A stretch of DNA of 64,000 nucleotides from Bacteroidota bacterium (GTDB lineage Bacteria > Bacteroidota > Bacteroidia > Bacteroidales > F082), in the NCBI GenBank assembly GCA_016845105.1, contig JAERTF010000047.1:62001-126000 (forward strand). The letters run 5' to 3'. Each line of letters starts with the position of its first letter. Position 1 is the first letter of the stretch. The notes under the pieces were generated by a model that did no database searches, was not told where the DNA came from, and worked only from the letters and a program-made list of their open reading frames with translations. Made by a program: the position numbers and the translations under genes. Shown one piece after another: positions 53,620-63,726 of the stretch.

Positions 53620-54393
53620 TCACCATTCTGGCTTACGCTTTTCCAGAAAAGCTGTCATCCCAACTTTTCCTTCGTTACCTTCACCAAATAAAGTTCCAAA
53701 TTCTTGAGCTTCCAGTTTTTCCCCTTCACAAAAACTTGACTCCAAACCTTCTCTTACAACCTTCTTTACTTTTTTAATCGCTTGAGGTCCCTTGGCCACG
53801 ATTAATCCTGCGATTTTCATGGTTTCTTTCATCAACTCTTCTGGTTCAAAAACCTTTTGTACAAGGCCCATTCTAAGTGCATCTTGTGCTCCAATCATAT
53901 CTGCAGTCAACAATAAATATAAAGCATCACCCATCCCAGTTAGTCGTGGAAGACGTTGTGTTCCTGCATATCCTGGAATTAAGCCAAGATTAACTTCTGG
54001 CTGACCAAACTTGGCTTTTGTACTTGCCAGTCTAAAGTCGCAGCCCATAGCTAGTTCTAACCCTCCACCAAGCGCAAACCCATTAATGGCAGCAATAACC
54101 GGTATGTCCATTTTACCAAAACTACTAAAGGTATTTTGTCCAAGCTCAGAAAATGATTTTCCCTCTTCACTATTCTTATTAACCATTTCGGCGATATCAG
54201 CTCCAGCAACAAAAGCTTTACCATCACCAGTAATAACCATAACTTTCACATCTTTATTGGCTGATATCTCAACAACTAGCTGATCCATTTCATTGAAGAA
54301 TCTGGTATTTAAAGCATTCATTGCTTTTGGGCGACTAATGGTCACAACAGCAATCCCATCATTGATTTCAGTATTAAGTATTTCGTAATTCAT
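53620..54393 (-). CDS. Enoyl-CoA hydratase/isomerase (crotonase) family
   Basis: This 257-residue protein has the oxyanion-hole segments AFVAGADIAEM (60-70) and GFALGGGLELAMGCD (105-119). Two catalytic Glu, 113 and 133 (GQPEVNLGLIPG), are spaced as in crotonase. It hydrates crotonyl-CoA-type enoyl-CoA to 3-hydroxyacyl-CoA. It could serve fatty-acid or amino-acid breakdown, perhaps together with the glutaryl-CoA-dehydrogenase-like enzyme, whose product is crotonyl-CoA. No operon partner is visible. Confidence 0.9.
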   Translation of the reverse strand: MNYEILNTEINDGIAVVTISRPKAMNALNTRFFNEMDQLVVEISANKDVKVMVITGDGKAFVAGADIAEMVNKNSEEGKSFSELGQNTFSSFGKMDIPVIAAINGFALGGGLELAMGCDFRLASTKAKFGQPEVNLGLIPGYAGTQRLPRLTGMGDALYLLLTADMIGAQDALRMGLVQKVFEPEELMKETMKIAGLIVAKGPQAIKKVKKVVREGLESSFCEGEKLEAQEFGTLFGEGNEGKVGMTAFLEKRKPEW

Positions 54394-54451
54394 TTTTTAG
54401 ATTTTTATGTAAAGACCAAAGTTAGGAAAAAACAATGAATGAATGAGTGAA

Positions 54452-54500
54452 TGGTTCAATAAGTGTATGAATTTATGAGTGTGTGATTGATTGGTTCAAT
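54452..54500. repeat. Short direct repeats in a low-complexity spacer
   Basis: TGGTTCAAT occurs at 54452-54460 and again at 54492-54500. The region before it is a drifting GAATGAATGAGTGAATG tract. It probably reflects replication slippage in non-coding DNA between the crotonase and rmuC genes. Confidence 0.4.
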
Positions 54501-54594
54501 GATAGAATAATCATCAATTCTAGTACTTGTAATCCGGTACACCTAATTCATAAAAATATATTATAACTTTATCTTTTCTAATAACATATTCGAA

Positions 54595-56082
54595 ATGGAA
54601 TTATACCTACTGATAACCAGCATTATACTATTAACAATTACACTTTCTGTAGTACTATTTAAAAAAAATGGAAGGATTGATAGTGATGCCCTAAAAAATG
54701 AAATTATCTCTTCAGTTAAGGAAGAACTTCAGGAAACGCGCCGTGAAAACCGCGAACTTAGCAAAGAAAACAGAGAAGAGATAAACACAATATTTAAGGA
54801 ATTACAAGATTCTCTCTTGAAACGTATTTCTGAAAATATAATACTTCAAAATGATCAACTTGATTCGTTTTCGAAATCACTACTTGAATTATCTGATAAA
54901 CTCATAAAAAACTATAATGAATTCCGTGATGCAAACAAACTCGATGCAAAAGAAAATCGTGAAGAACTACACAAGGGCCTTAGTTCGTTTGAGCAGAGTT
55001 TTGGTAAAAACACAAAGGAGCTAAATGAACAACTTCGGTTACGATTTGATGAGCTAAACAAACAGCAATCTGAATTTAATAAACAATCAAAAGAAGCAGT
55101 TAAAGACATACAGTTAACAATCGAAAAGCAACTTATTGCCATAAAAGAGGACAATACCAAGCAACTTGACGAAATGCGAAAGACGGTTGATGAAAAACTC
55201 CAAACAACTCTTGAAAAACGATTAGGGGAATCATTTAAACAGGTGAGTGAACGACTGGAATTGGTTCATAAGGGACTTGGTGAAATGCAAAAGCTTGCCA
55301 CCGGAGTTGGAGATCTTCAAAAAGTTCTTTCCAATGTAAAAACACGTGGTATACTTGGAGAATATCAGCTAGGAAATATCTTAGAACAAATTTTGTCGCC
55401 AGAACAGTATTCTGAAAATGTGGCAACAAAAAAAGGAAGTCAGGCAAATGTTGAATTTGCAATTAACCTTCCCGGAAAGATTGATGAAAATGAAGTTTGG
55501 TTACCCATTGATTCAAAATTCCCCATTGAGAATTATCAACTGCTTATGGATGCTTATGATCATGGTGATAAATTGAAAATAGATTCTGCACAAAAGGTAT
55601 TGCTAAAATCCATAGAGCTATTTGCCAAAACCATTAGTGAAAAGTATATTGATCCTCCACACACAACCGACTTTGCAATCATGTTTTTACCTATTGAAAG
55701 TTTGTATGCTGAGGTTCTTAAACATCCGGGAACTTTCGAAAAACTTCAACGTGATTACCATATAACTGTAACAGGACCCACTACATTGTCAGCTTTACTA
55801 AATAGTTTACAAATGGGATTCCGAACACTTGCTGTTCAGAAACGAAGCAGTGAAGTATGGAAAGTTCTTTCCGGAGTAAAAACAGAGTTTGGTAAATTTT
55901 CTGAACATCTATCAAAAGTTCACAAGCAAATAAATACGGCATCAGGATCATTGGATACATTAATAAGCACCCGAACAAATGCAATGGCCAGAAAACTCAG
56001 AAGTGTTGAGTCCCTCGATCAAGGTGAAACAACCGATGAATTTACTCTTCCCTTGAATCGTGAATTGGATATTGAAGAATAG
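54595..56082 (+). CDS. rmuC: DNA recombination protein RmuC
   Basis: This 495-residue protein has an N-terminal membrane segment (1-22), a long coiled coil (about 25-235) and the RmuC domain (about 245-445) with TRGILGEYQLGNILEQIL, VWLPIDSKFP and FAIMFLPIESLYAEV. The domain has a nuclease-like fold related to PD-(D/E)xK enzymes; RmuC limits inversion at short inverted repeats in E. coli. It is a single gene. Confidence 0.93.
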   Translation: MELYLLITSIILLTITLSVVLFKKNGRIDSDALKNEIISSVKEELQETRRENRELSKENREEINTIFKELQDSLLKRISENIILQNDQLDSFSKSLLELSDKLIKNYNEFRDANKLDAKENREELHKGLSSFEQSFGKNTKELNEQLRLRFDELNKQQSEFNKQSKEAVKDIQLTIEKQLIAIKEDNTKQLDEMRKTVDEKLQTTLEKRLGESFKQVSERLELVHKGLGEMQKLATGVGDLQKVLSNVKTRGILGEYQLGNILEQILSPEQYSENVATKKGSQANVEFAINLPGKIDENEVWLPIDSKFPIENYQLLMDAYDHGDKLKIDSAQKVLLKSIELFAKTISEKYIDPPHTTDFAIMFLPIESLYAEVLKHPGTFEKLQRDYHITVTGPTTLSALLNSLQMGFRTLAVQKRSSEVWKVLSGVKTEFGKFSEHLSKVHKQINTASGSLDTLISTRTNAMARKLRSVESLDQGETTDEFTLPLNRELDIEE

Positions 56083-56165
56083 TCCATTTCATATGAAAAA
56101 TCTCATGTAAAAAAGTTTATTTATCTTCGTAACAACTGGTAAACCACTAACTAAACTACTAAAAG

Positions 56166-57062
56166 ATGAAAAAACTATCTATTGCCATTGCATTCGTATG
56201 CATTTCCCTATTATTTATTTTGAATTCATGCGATAAAGACGATAATGACAACGATATTAAAACTATATCAGCAACTGTTGTTTATAAAAGTAGCTCATTA
56301 GCATCACACAAATCAACACTTAATATCCTAACAGACAGCACATCATTAACACCATACAATATAGATGGTGAAGCACTGTCGTTATTGTTTGCAACAGCAT
56401 CAGAAGAAGATGAGGGACTAGTTATTTTTGGTGATGGGCGACCCGATATTGCTCCAGGTAATGCTACTTTTTATCCCTTCGATTTTGCAAACCTATTGGC
56501 TGTGAATAGTACTGTAACACTTAAACCGGGATATATTGGAGGATTAGTACAGCACATGGTAACAATGTTTGGATATATAGATATATATGTTGATATAGAC
56601 AATCATGATCGGATATTACGCCTTGCATTAGGTGAATATAGTGTTGGTAGTAATACTTACATTCGTGGAGATGTATTATTGCAAGATACAGTAACAAATA
56701 TCTTCATGTTCTATGATTTAGACAATTATTTGTTTACAAATGCAAGACCCACTAACCCATATGTGATTGAAGAAATTCGTGATTTCTTTGATCCAATCAG
56801 ACCAAATATGGTATACTATCCGCTAAATGTATTTCTAGATCCTGATATTTACTTAGATGCTGCTGAATTACAAACCGCTTCTTCCATCTATGTGGAAGTT
56901 GATTTTTCAGTGGAAGATTTCGTAATTCTACAAAATCAATCTTCAACTTCTGGCATTAGTGATTCTGCAATTATAAACAGTTTCAACATTACCCAAAACA
57001 TTTTGGGACTTGGAAATTCCGGATTAACAGCAACTGTTGATTCGCTTGAGATTTATCAATAA
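56166..57062 (+). CDS. Lipoprotein of unknown function
   Basis: This is a 298-residue lipoprotein with lipobox LNSC (Cys22) followed by an Asp-rich tether (DKDDNDNDIK), typical of surface-exported Bacteroidota lipoproteins. The rest is predicted as beta strands. No domain was recognised. It is transcribed towards rather than with the fibre gene that follows. Confidence 0.65.
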   Translation: MKKLSIAIAFVCISLLFILNSCDKDDNDNDIKTISATVVYKSSSLASHKSTLNILTDSTSLTPYNIDGEALSLLFATASEEDEGLVIFGDGRPDIAPGNATFYPFDFANLLAVNSTVTLKPGYIGGLVQHMVTMFGYIDIYVDIDNHDRILRLALGEYSVGSNTYIRGDVLLQDTVTNIFMFYDLDNYLFTNARPTNPYVIEEIRDFFDPIRPNMVYYPLNVFLDPDIYLDAAELQTASSIYVEVDFSVEDFVILQNQSSTSGISDSAIINSFNITQNILGLGNSGLTATVDSLEIYQ

Positions 57063-57103
57063 AAAAGCCTCAGCATTATATGAATTTCACATATGCCAAG
57101 GCT
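57061..57103 (-). terminator. Terminator of the fourth fibre gene
   Basis: AGCCT (57066-57070) and AGGCT (57099-57103) pair, and GCAT/ATATG segments inside extend the stem. The minus-strand transcript ends in a run of U (57061-57065). It lies shortly after the stop codon of the 928-residue fibre gene. Confidence 0.65.
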
Positions 57104-57127
57104 CACCAAAAATCCTACCTTTTGGTA

Positions 57128-59914
57128 TTATTTTTCTGAAACCAATTTTAATAGTGTTTCTATTTTTTCGTTTTGTTTTTCGATGATCTTTTTGAGTTCA
57201 TTAATCTGGTTTTGCTGTTCGTAATTAGCTTTATAATTATATGTAACAACCTCATCTGTTAGTATAGAATTGTTGTCATGTAATCCTTCAGGCAAGGAAC
57301 AAGGATCGAGTTCAACATGACCTCGCTCCGTACTGTAATCAAAACTACCTTCTGCTTTTTCAAGTGGGGGATGGTTAACAATTTCTTTTGTTACATCACG
57401 ATCTGTAAAAGCAGCAGCACCTTGATTATGCAAATCATCATAATATATATCATCCCATGCTTGCCCATCAGCACCAAGATCACCACTTTTATGAGAACCT
57501 GGGATAATAGAACCATTTTCAATGAAAATATTATTACTTCCATGCCAAATGAAAAACCTGTCATTATCGTTGCTATAACCAAAAGATCCTCCATATGACC
57601 CATTATCATAAAAAGTAATTTGCCCGAGGTTACTGCCTGAAGACCTAATAAATAATGTTGCAGCGGCTGTTGATGATTCGATATTTGCTGTTACGGCTGA
57701 AGAAGTTTGTTTTACTTGCAAGTTTCCTCTCACATCCAGAGCTTCATCAGGACTTGCAACACCAATTCCAACTTTGTATGTTGATTGGTAAATCCCGGTA
57801 CCATAAATAGTATTCCCAATGTTTAGTCTGTTTGATGAGGAACCATAAAGGACATTCACATTATCACCAATTAGAATGTTATAACTTCCTGTATAATTAT
57901 CATCGCCGGCATAATTTCCAATTGCAACATTATTACCCCCAGTGGTATTACTATTTAAAACCTGATTTCCTACTGCAACATTATTTGCCCCTGAAGTATT
58001 ATTGATCATTGCACTTGAGCCGACCGCAATATTGGCTGTACCTGTATTATTTGCGGCAGTTGTACTGCCTCGCAGTGCATGAGTCCCAACAGCAGTATTA
58101 ACTGCATTGGAACTGCTTGTTGAACTGTTGGCATAATACATCGCTCTATATCCCACTGCTGTATTATAACCTACAGCTTTATTTGCACTTAAAGCATCTG
58201 TTCCAATAGCTGTATTATAGCGGCCAGTTGTATTATCTGAGAGCGCAAAATAACCTATAGCTGTATTTTCGTAGCCCGTTGTATTTGCAGTTAAAGAGCT
58301 TGCACCAACTGATGCGTTGTTATATCCTGTAGTATTATCAGTCATCGAAGCATCACCAATTGCAGTATTATACCTTCCAGTATTTGACGCTGAAGATGAG
58401 CTTCCCTTTAGTGCCTCATAACCAAGTGCTGTGTTGTAAGTGTTTCTTCCCATTGTTCTACTATCAGCATAATACATTGCCTGGTACCCAATAGCTGTTG
58501 AACGACTATTGCCATAATTAGTTAAAAGTGACTTATGACCCAGGCTAACATTATTACCACCTGTAGTATTATTTGTTCCTGAATAAGTCCCAATAATGGT
58601 ATTTCCAGAACCAGAGGTGTTGTTTTCCAAAGAGTTAGCTCCAATAGCAATATTGTCAACTCCGGTATTGTTAGAGGCTGTTGTACTTCCTTTTAGAGAC
58701 CCAGAACCTATGGAGGTATTATTTGAGCTGGAGTTTGTTGCTGAATTATTAGCATATCGTTGTGATTCATAGCCTACCGCTGTGTTGTAACGTCGAGCAA
58801 CATTTGACAATAATGCAGTATAACCAATGGCTGTATTGTAGCCTCCTGTCGTGTTATTTCTTAAAGCATAGGTTCCTATTGCTATATTACTTGATCCAGT
58901 TGTATTATACTCCAACGAACTGTTACCTAGTCCATTATTGTAGTTTCCAGATGTGTTTGAAAAGAGAGAGACATCACCAATTGCAGTATTTCGCTCACCA
59001 ATATTGTTTTCAGCAGTTGAACTCCCTTTAAGTGCTTCATAACCCACAGCTGTATTATAAGTAGAGGTTCCTCCGGTTGTATTATTATTGGCATAGAACA
59101 TTGCTTGATAACCGACAGCAGTTGAACGACTATTTGCTTTATTACAGTACATGGCTCCCCGTCCAACTACAGTGTTATAACTACCCATTGTATTAAAAAG
59201 TAAAGCATCCGCTCCAACGGCAGTATTATCATCCCCTGAAGAATTCTGATACATTGCCTGATAACCAATTGCAGTATTATCATCACTATAATTACTATTT
59301 GACAGTCCATTTTGTCCGATGGCAACATTCCTGCTTCCGTTTTGAAGTGAAGAGAGTGAATTCCATCCTATGGCAATATTGGAACTAGCAGATACATTGG
59401 AAGACAAAGCACTTCTGCCAATGGCAATATTTCCATTTGAGGAATAATCATCATTTTTACCTGCATCTTCACCAATAAAAACTGAGTTACCAGAATTTAA
59501 CACTTCAATCCGTGCACTGTCAAAAACAACAAACTCAGTACCGGCCATTGTAAAACTTATATCATCATCATCTGTATTTTTCTCAACTTCAATTTTAGTA
59601 TCACCATCAGCATCAGCCAATGTTGTATTGTTATTAGAACCGTATATTTCTTTCCAGCTTGTTGTTGATAATTCATAGAACCAAACACTTTTTGTATCTG
59701 TATCAAAAACTAACAACCCATTTGCAGGAGATGTGATACCTGTTCTGTCAGAAGTGCTCATTCTGGGAATCAACAGTCCTTGAGATGTTGATTTTATATC
59801 AAGAATTGCAGTGCCATCAGCTGATGAACCATCTGTGTTTATTGCTACCTGAGCCGAAAGTGTGATCGGGATGAATACGATCACTGTTAAAATAGTTACC
59901 CAAAAATTTCTCAT
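57128..59914 (-). CDS. YadA-head-like surface fibre protein with nested repeats
   Basis: This is a 928-residue protein with signal peptide (1-21) and the GLLIPRMSTSDR N-terminal module (about 22-95). A very long head (about 143-690) of about 15-residue NTAxGxxAL repeats follows. A marker GYxxxxYA recurs at about 268, 381, 476 and 588, showing a higher-order unit of about 95-113 residues copied four times. The C-terminal module (about 780-928) includes GDLGADGQAWDDIYYDDLHN and a coiled coil (INELKKIIEKQNEKIETLLK) but no S74 dyad. It starts 10 bases after the GIY-YIG gene and ends in a terminator. It is probably a long trimeric surface fibre. Confidence 0.82.
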   Translation of the reverse strand: MRNFWVTILTVIVFIPITLSAQVAINTDGSSADGTAILDIKSTSQGLLIPRMSTSDRTGITSPANGLLVFDTDTKSVWFYELSTTSWKEIYGSNNNTTLADADGDTKIEVEKNTDDDDISFTMAGTEFVVFDSARIEVLNSGNSVFIGEDAGKNDDYSSNGNIAIGRSALSSNVSASSNIAIGWNSLSSLQNGSRNVAIGQNGLSNSNYSDDNTAIGYQAMYQNSSGDDNTAVGADALLFNTMGSYNTVVGRGAMYCNKANSRSTAVGYQAMFYANNNTTGGTSTYNTAVGYEALKGSSTAENNIGERNTAIGDVSLFSNTSGNYNNGLGNSSLEYNTTGSSNIAIGTYALRNNTTGGYNTAIGYTALLSNVARRYNTAVGYESQRYANNSATNSSSNNTSIGSGSLKGSTTASNNTGVDNIAIGANSLENNTSGSGNTIIGTYSGTNNTTGGNNVSLGHKSLLTNYGNSRSTAIGYQAMYYADSRTMGRNTYNTALGYEALKGSSSSASNTGRYNTAIGDASMTDNTTGYNNASVGASSLTANTTGYENTAIGYFALSDNTTGRYNTAIGTDALSANKAVGYNTAVGYRAMYYANSSTSSSNAVNTAVGTHALRGSTTAANNTGTANIAVGSSAMINNTSGANNVAVGNQVLNSNTTGGNNVAIGNYAGDDNYTGSYNILIGDNVNVLYGSSSNRLNIGNTIYGTGIYQSTYKVGIGVASPDEALDVRGNLQVKQTSSAVTANIESSTAAATLFIRSSGSNLGQITFYDNGSYGGSFGYSNDNDRFFIWHGSNNIFIENGSIIPGSHKSGDLGADGQAWDDIYYDDLHNQGAAAFTDRDVTKEIVNHPPLEKAEGSFDYSTERGHVELDPCSLPEGLHDNNSILTDEVVTYNYKANYEQQNQINELKKIIEKQNEKIETLLKLVSEK

Positions 59915-59924
59915 ATTGATAATA

Positions 59925-60209
59925 TTATTTAATTATATCCTTTTTTAGTATATCAACTGTCATTGGATTACTTTCTTCAACCAATTCCAATATTAGCGAT
60001 TCATGCAAACTAATTAATTTATTTTCTCGCATTGTTGCTTTATAACTACATGAAAACTCTTCATAATAAACCAATTTGCATTGGCTTTTTCGTTCATTTT
60101 CCTGACGTTGATTTAGTAATTTAAACCTTCTGAATAAATTGTTTGTTACACCAATACTATGTAATTTATTATCTGTATTAAAAGCAATATAAGTGTAATA
60201 CAACGCCAT
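59925..60209 (-). CDS. GIY-YIG family protein with altered motif
   Basis: This is a 94-residue protein of the small UvrC-like GIY-YIG type: YYTYIAFN (4-11), IGVTNNLFRRF (19-29, Arg27/28) and LVYYEEF, then RENKLISL with Glu62. In the usual motif YIG precedes GVTN; here the Tyr is replaced (LHSIGVTN), so catalysis may be weak or lost. GIY-YIG proteins cut DNA. It sits 10 bases before the fibre gene, so the two are probably co-transcribed. Why a nuclease-like protein is linked to a surface fibre is unclear; chance clustering is possible. Confidence 0.75.
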   Translation of the reverse strand: MALYYTYIAFNTDNKLHSIGVTNNLFRRFKLLNQRQENERKSQCKLVYYEEFSCSYKATMRENKLISLHESLILELVEESNPMTVDILKKDIIK

Positions 60210-60386
60210 AATCCTGATGGGAAATCGATGTGAAAAATAATTTTCCGGGCAAAGATGTGGTGTTTGTTTTCCTAGAAGTAAGTTTATTATAAATACGGAA
60301 TAAAAAAAACGTATTAGACTGAATACCTGTGAAATATTCTTTAATTACGAATTAATGAAATTATAATCTCAGAAGTTTTTTTTGAA

Positions 60387-63275
60387 TTAAGAGGTCTGTT
60401 TTCTATATGCCGATGGTGTACTACCTGTTTCTTTTTTAAAGTAAGCATTGAAAGTAGACAGTGAGTTAAATCCGGAATCAAAAGCAACAGCCTCTATTTT
60501 TAAAGAAGTTGTTTTTAATAGTTTTTTAGCTTCTACCAGTCGATAAGTATTTATAAATTCATTGAAGTTTTTATTATGAACCTGGTTGATAACCTGAGAA
60601 AGGTTGTTGGGGTTAACTTCTATTGAAGAGGCCAACTTTTGCAAACTCAAATCGGCATCAAGGTATAAATCTTCGGTTTTCAGTTTTTCCAATAAAAGTC
60701 TGTTAATTTCTACAATCTTTTTATTTGATAGTTTGGAAGTATTATACCTCATCAGTTCTTTCTGACGACGCAGTTTTCTCAATATATATATCTTATGAAA
60801 AGAAAACCACAAAATCAAAAGCACAACAAAGCTTATGACCAATAAATAAAAATATGTAGTTTGATAAAAACGAGGTTGTATTGTTATGGTCAATGGGGTT
60901 GTATTTGAAGTCCATATCCCATCATTATTCGCACCTTTAAAGTGAAGCTTATAAGTTCCACTTGATAAGTTATAGTATTGAATACTGTTTCTTTTACCAG
61001 TATAATGCCATGTGCTATCATAATTCTCAAGATAGAAAGCATAGTTGTTCTTCTCTGGTTGAATATAATTGAGCAGAATAGTGGTTATTTCTAAATTGTT
61101 TTGACTTGATTTTAATGTGATGGATTCTGATATTTTCTTAGAAGAGCCATTAACTTTTAAATCTACTAGTATAATAGGCGCTTTGTAATCGTTAATCGGT
61201 AGGCTGTCGGGATGAAACATACACATACCTGTTAATCCTCCATAATAAAGACAACCACTTTTGTCTCTCAAACCAAAATTATTTAAAAACTCGAAGTCTC
61301 TTTGCCCAAGGTCTTCAATATAAGCGTTGTTATTTAAACCGTCGGATTTATCATATATTACAAACTGAGAATTTGCAGTATTGAATTTTACAATATGATA
61401 GGGTGTGGTAAACCATAGTTCGTTGGTTCCTTTATTACCAGAAATTGCTTTAATATTATTCGACGGCAAGCCATCAGTTACATCAAAATAATCAAACTCT
61501 TTAGTTTCAAAATTATAAGAGTTTAAGCCATTGTTGGTAGCTACCCAAAGATGGTTTCCCTTTTCGTAAATACTAGTAATTACATTTGCACTTATGGTGT
61601 TTTCGTTATCATAACTATGTTTAAAGCGGGTAAAGTTTCCGGCAGTTGCATTAAGTTTATTTAAGCCATCAATTGTTCCTACCCAAATATTTTTTCTTCT
61701 ATCAACAAATAAACAACTTACTAGTTTATTGCTAAGGCTCTTTGGGTCATCATCGTCATGGGTAAAATTATAAAATGATTTTCCATCCCTATTTAGTTTT
61801 GACAAACCTATTGGTGTTCCTAACCATAGTGTTCCATTGTTTCCTTCGGCAATACTTGTAATTGCATTGCTCAAAATACTTTTAGCATCTTCCGGATTGT
61901 GTTGGTATTGAACTACTACTTTAGTATCAGGATGGTATTTAATAAGACCGTTATCGGTTCCTAACCAAAGAAAACCATTTAAATCAAAGTGCATTGAATA
62001 AATCCAATCCCACTTTTTAATGGAAGTGGGAAGGTTTACAGAAATTAACTTTTGAGGTTTATTTTTATTAAAATAATACAATTGGCCTCCAGGTGAACCA
62101 ACCCAAATTCTATCGTTTTTATCAACTGCTGCTGTTTTATAAAATAAAGTTGACAGGCTGTTTGAATCATCTGAGTTATGTGAAATAATTAAGAATTTAT
62201 TTTTCTCTTTTAAGATATTTATTCCGGCAAACTCAGTTCCAAACCATAAGTTGCCACTTTTGTCCTCATAACCGGAATGGACAATTGTATTTGAAAGGGA
62301 GCTGGGTAATTCAGGATTAGGCATGTAATGAGTAATACTTTTTCGGTTTTCTGACACCTTATACAACCCGTTAAACCATGTTCCCAACCATAGATTGTAG
62401 TTACAATCTTCAAAAAGAAACATTACTGTAAGCAAACCGTTATCAAGTTGATTATTACTACGTGATAGTTCTTCAAAAATAAATTTTGATAACTGTTCGG
62501 TTTTGGGGTTATACTTTAACAAATAACCATAAGGGGTTGAAATCCATATATTCCCTATGTAATCCTCTTCTAAATGATAAGCACTAAATACTTGTGTTGA
62601 TTTATGAGTAAGGTGTTCCTTCTCGGGGATAATTTGCAGTTTCTTAAATGACTTGGAGCTAAACTCGAAAATATAGTTTTCGTTTGTGGTAACCCATATA
62701 TTGTTGTCTGAAGTAATTAATAACCTATCGAGTCCAATTTTAGGATCGTTTGGTTTAAAGGTATGTAATTGTTGAGTTGATATATCATAGTTATAAAGTG
62801 AGGTGTTACTGCTAATCCACAAAGTCCCGTTTTTGTCTTGTTTAATATCTTTTATTCTATCGCCCGTAATACCTTTAATGGGATCGAATTGGTCGGTAAC
62901 AGGATTATATTTACTCACAGTAGCGGGCTCAGTGCCAATCCAAATATCACCGTCTTTGTCGGTAAACACTTCTTCTACAAAACTACCACCAATGGAGTGT
63001 TTGTTTTCAGGCTCTTTTCGATAAGAATAGTAAGTTTTTGTATCGTAACGAACCAAACCATCTTTTGTGGCAAACCACATTTGTCCTGTGCTATCTTGTG
63101 TTATACATGTTATGCTGTTCTTTTGGATATTACCATCAATGTGTAGATGAAAAAAATATGGTTCTTCTTGTTCTGATGATTTTTTCAGAACTATAGTCTC
63201 AACATCTTGCGCACAACTGCATTCGTAAACAAAAAGAAATAACAATAGTATAAAAGAGGTGAATTTACTTTTCAC
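60387..63275 (-). CDS. Membrane one-component regulator, Reg_prop-Y_Y_Y-AraC
   Basis: This is a 962-residue protein with signal peptide (1-22) and two seven-bladed Reg_prop propellers (about 40-690, blades such as GQMWFATKDGLVRYD and NIWVGTIDGLNKLN). A Y_Y_Y domain (about 720-800), a membrane segment (about 806-828) and an AraC-type HTH (last 100 residues, FNSLSTFNAYFKKETGSTPSAYR) follow. The layout equals the hybrid two-component regulators of Bacteroidota that sense glycans, but the kinase and receiver parts are missing, so ligand binding outside must be passed directly to the AraC domain. glgB lies 450 bases away on the opposite strand and might be a target; this is only a guess from position. 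Confidence 0.88.
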   Translation of the reverse strand: MKSKFTSFILLLFLFVYECSCAQDVETIVLKKSSEQEEPYFFHLHIDGNIQKNSITCITQDSTGQMWFATKDGLVRYDTKTYYSYRKEPENKHSIGGSFVEEVFTDKDGDIWIGTEPATVSKYNPVTDQFDPIKGITGDRIKDIKQDKNGTLWISSNTSLYNYDISTQQLHTFKPNDPKIGLDRLLITSDNNIWVTTNENYIFEFSSKSFKKLQIIPEKEHLTHKSTQVFSAYHLEEDYIGNIWISTPYGYLLKYNPKTEQLSKFIFEELSRSNNQLDNGLLTVMFLFEDCNYNLWLGTWFNGLYKVSENRKSITHYMPNPELPSSLSNTIVHSGYEDKSGNLWFGTEFAGINILKEKNKFLIISHNSDDSNSLSTLFYKTAAVDKNDRIWVGSPGGQLYYFNKNKPQKLISVNLPTSIKKWDWIYSMHFDLNGFLWLGTDNGLIKYHPDTKVVVQYQHNPEDAKSILSNAITSIAEGNNGTLWLGTPIGLSKLNRDGKSFYNFTHDDDDPKSLSNKLVSCLFVDRRKNIWVGTIDGLNKLNATAGNFTRFKHSYDNENTISANVITSIYEKGNHLWVATNNGLNSYNFETKEFDYFDVTDGLPSNNIKAISGNKGTNELWFTTPYHIVKFNTANSQFVIYDKSDGLNNNAYIEDLGQRDFEFLNNFGLRDKSGCLYYGGLTGMCMFHPDSLPINDYKAPIILVDLKVNGSSKKISESITLKSSQNNLEITTILLNYIQPEKNNYAFYLENYDSTWHYTGKRNSIQYYNLSSGTYKLHFKGANNDGIWTSNTTPLTITIQPRFYQTTYFYLLVISFVVLLILWFSFHKIYILRKLRRQKELMRYNTSKLSNKKIVEINRLLLEKLKTEDLYLDADLSLQKLASSIEVNPNNLSQVINQVHNKNFNEFINTYRLVEAKKLLKTTSLKIEAVAFDSGFNSLSTFNAYFKKETGSTPSAYRKQTS

Positions 63276-63726
63276 AAGTATATAGTATTTTAGATATAAG
63301 GCCGCGAAAATACCAAATATTGAGGTTCTGTCTAAAATTGATTGAAGATTGATTTCAGGGCTTGTACTTAACCGTAATGAATTAGAACCTATGTCGCGGT
63401 GTTAGATTTGGGAATTACAAGTACTTCTCGCATATCTCATAACATTACGAATCAACCAAGAAAAAAACTTATCTTGATCGAAAGTTTAGGTTTTCGTTAC
63501 TCAAATATGGTAATGTAGGTTTGCTTATGTGCTCTAAAAACTTACGAAGTAAACATAATGATATGAATATCAATACTCCAACAGTGCCAGCACAAAAGCC
63601 CAAACAATTATGTAATTATATATACCTATCTTTATTATGTCTATAGTAACTTATGTTAAGAAAATTACTTTGACTTCTTATCAGTATTAATTAACTTTTA
63701 ACCACTTTTGCTAAAATTTCTATTGT
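63276..63726. other. Intergenic region without recognised gene
   Basis: This 451-base AT-rich gap is divergent between the AraC-type regulator and glgB. Both strands were read; only short broken frames appear. It should hold both promoters; a partial -7 match (CACTTTTG) lies near 63705. Nothing else was recognised. Confidence 0.5.

Noticed and set aside
63276-63726. Broken minus-strand frame in the gap before glgB
   Set aside because: Several stops in every frame and no motif; treated as non-coding.
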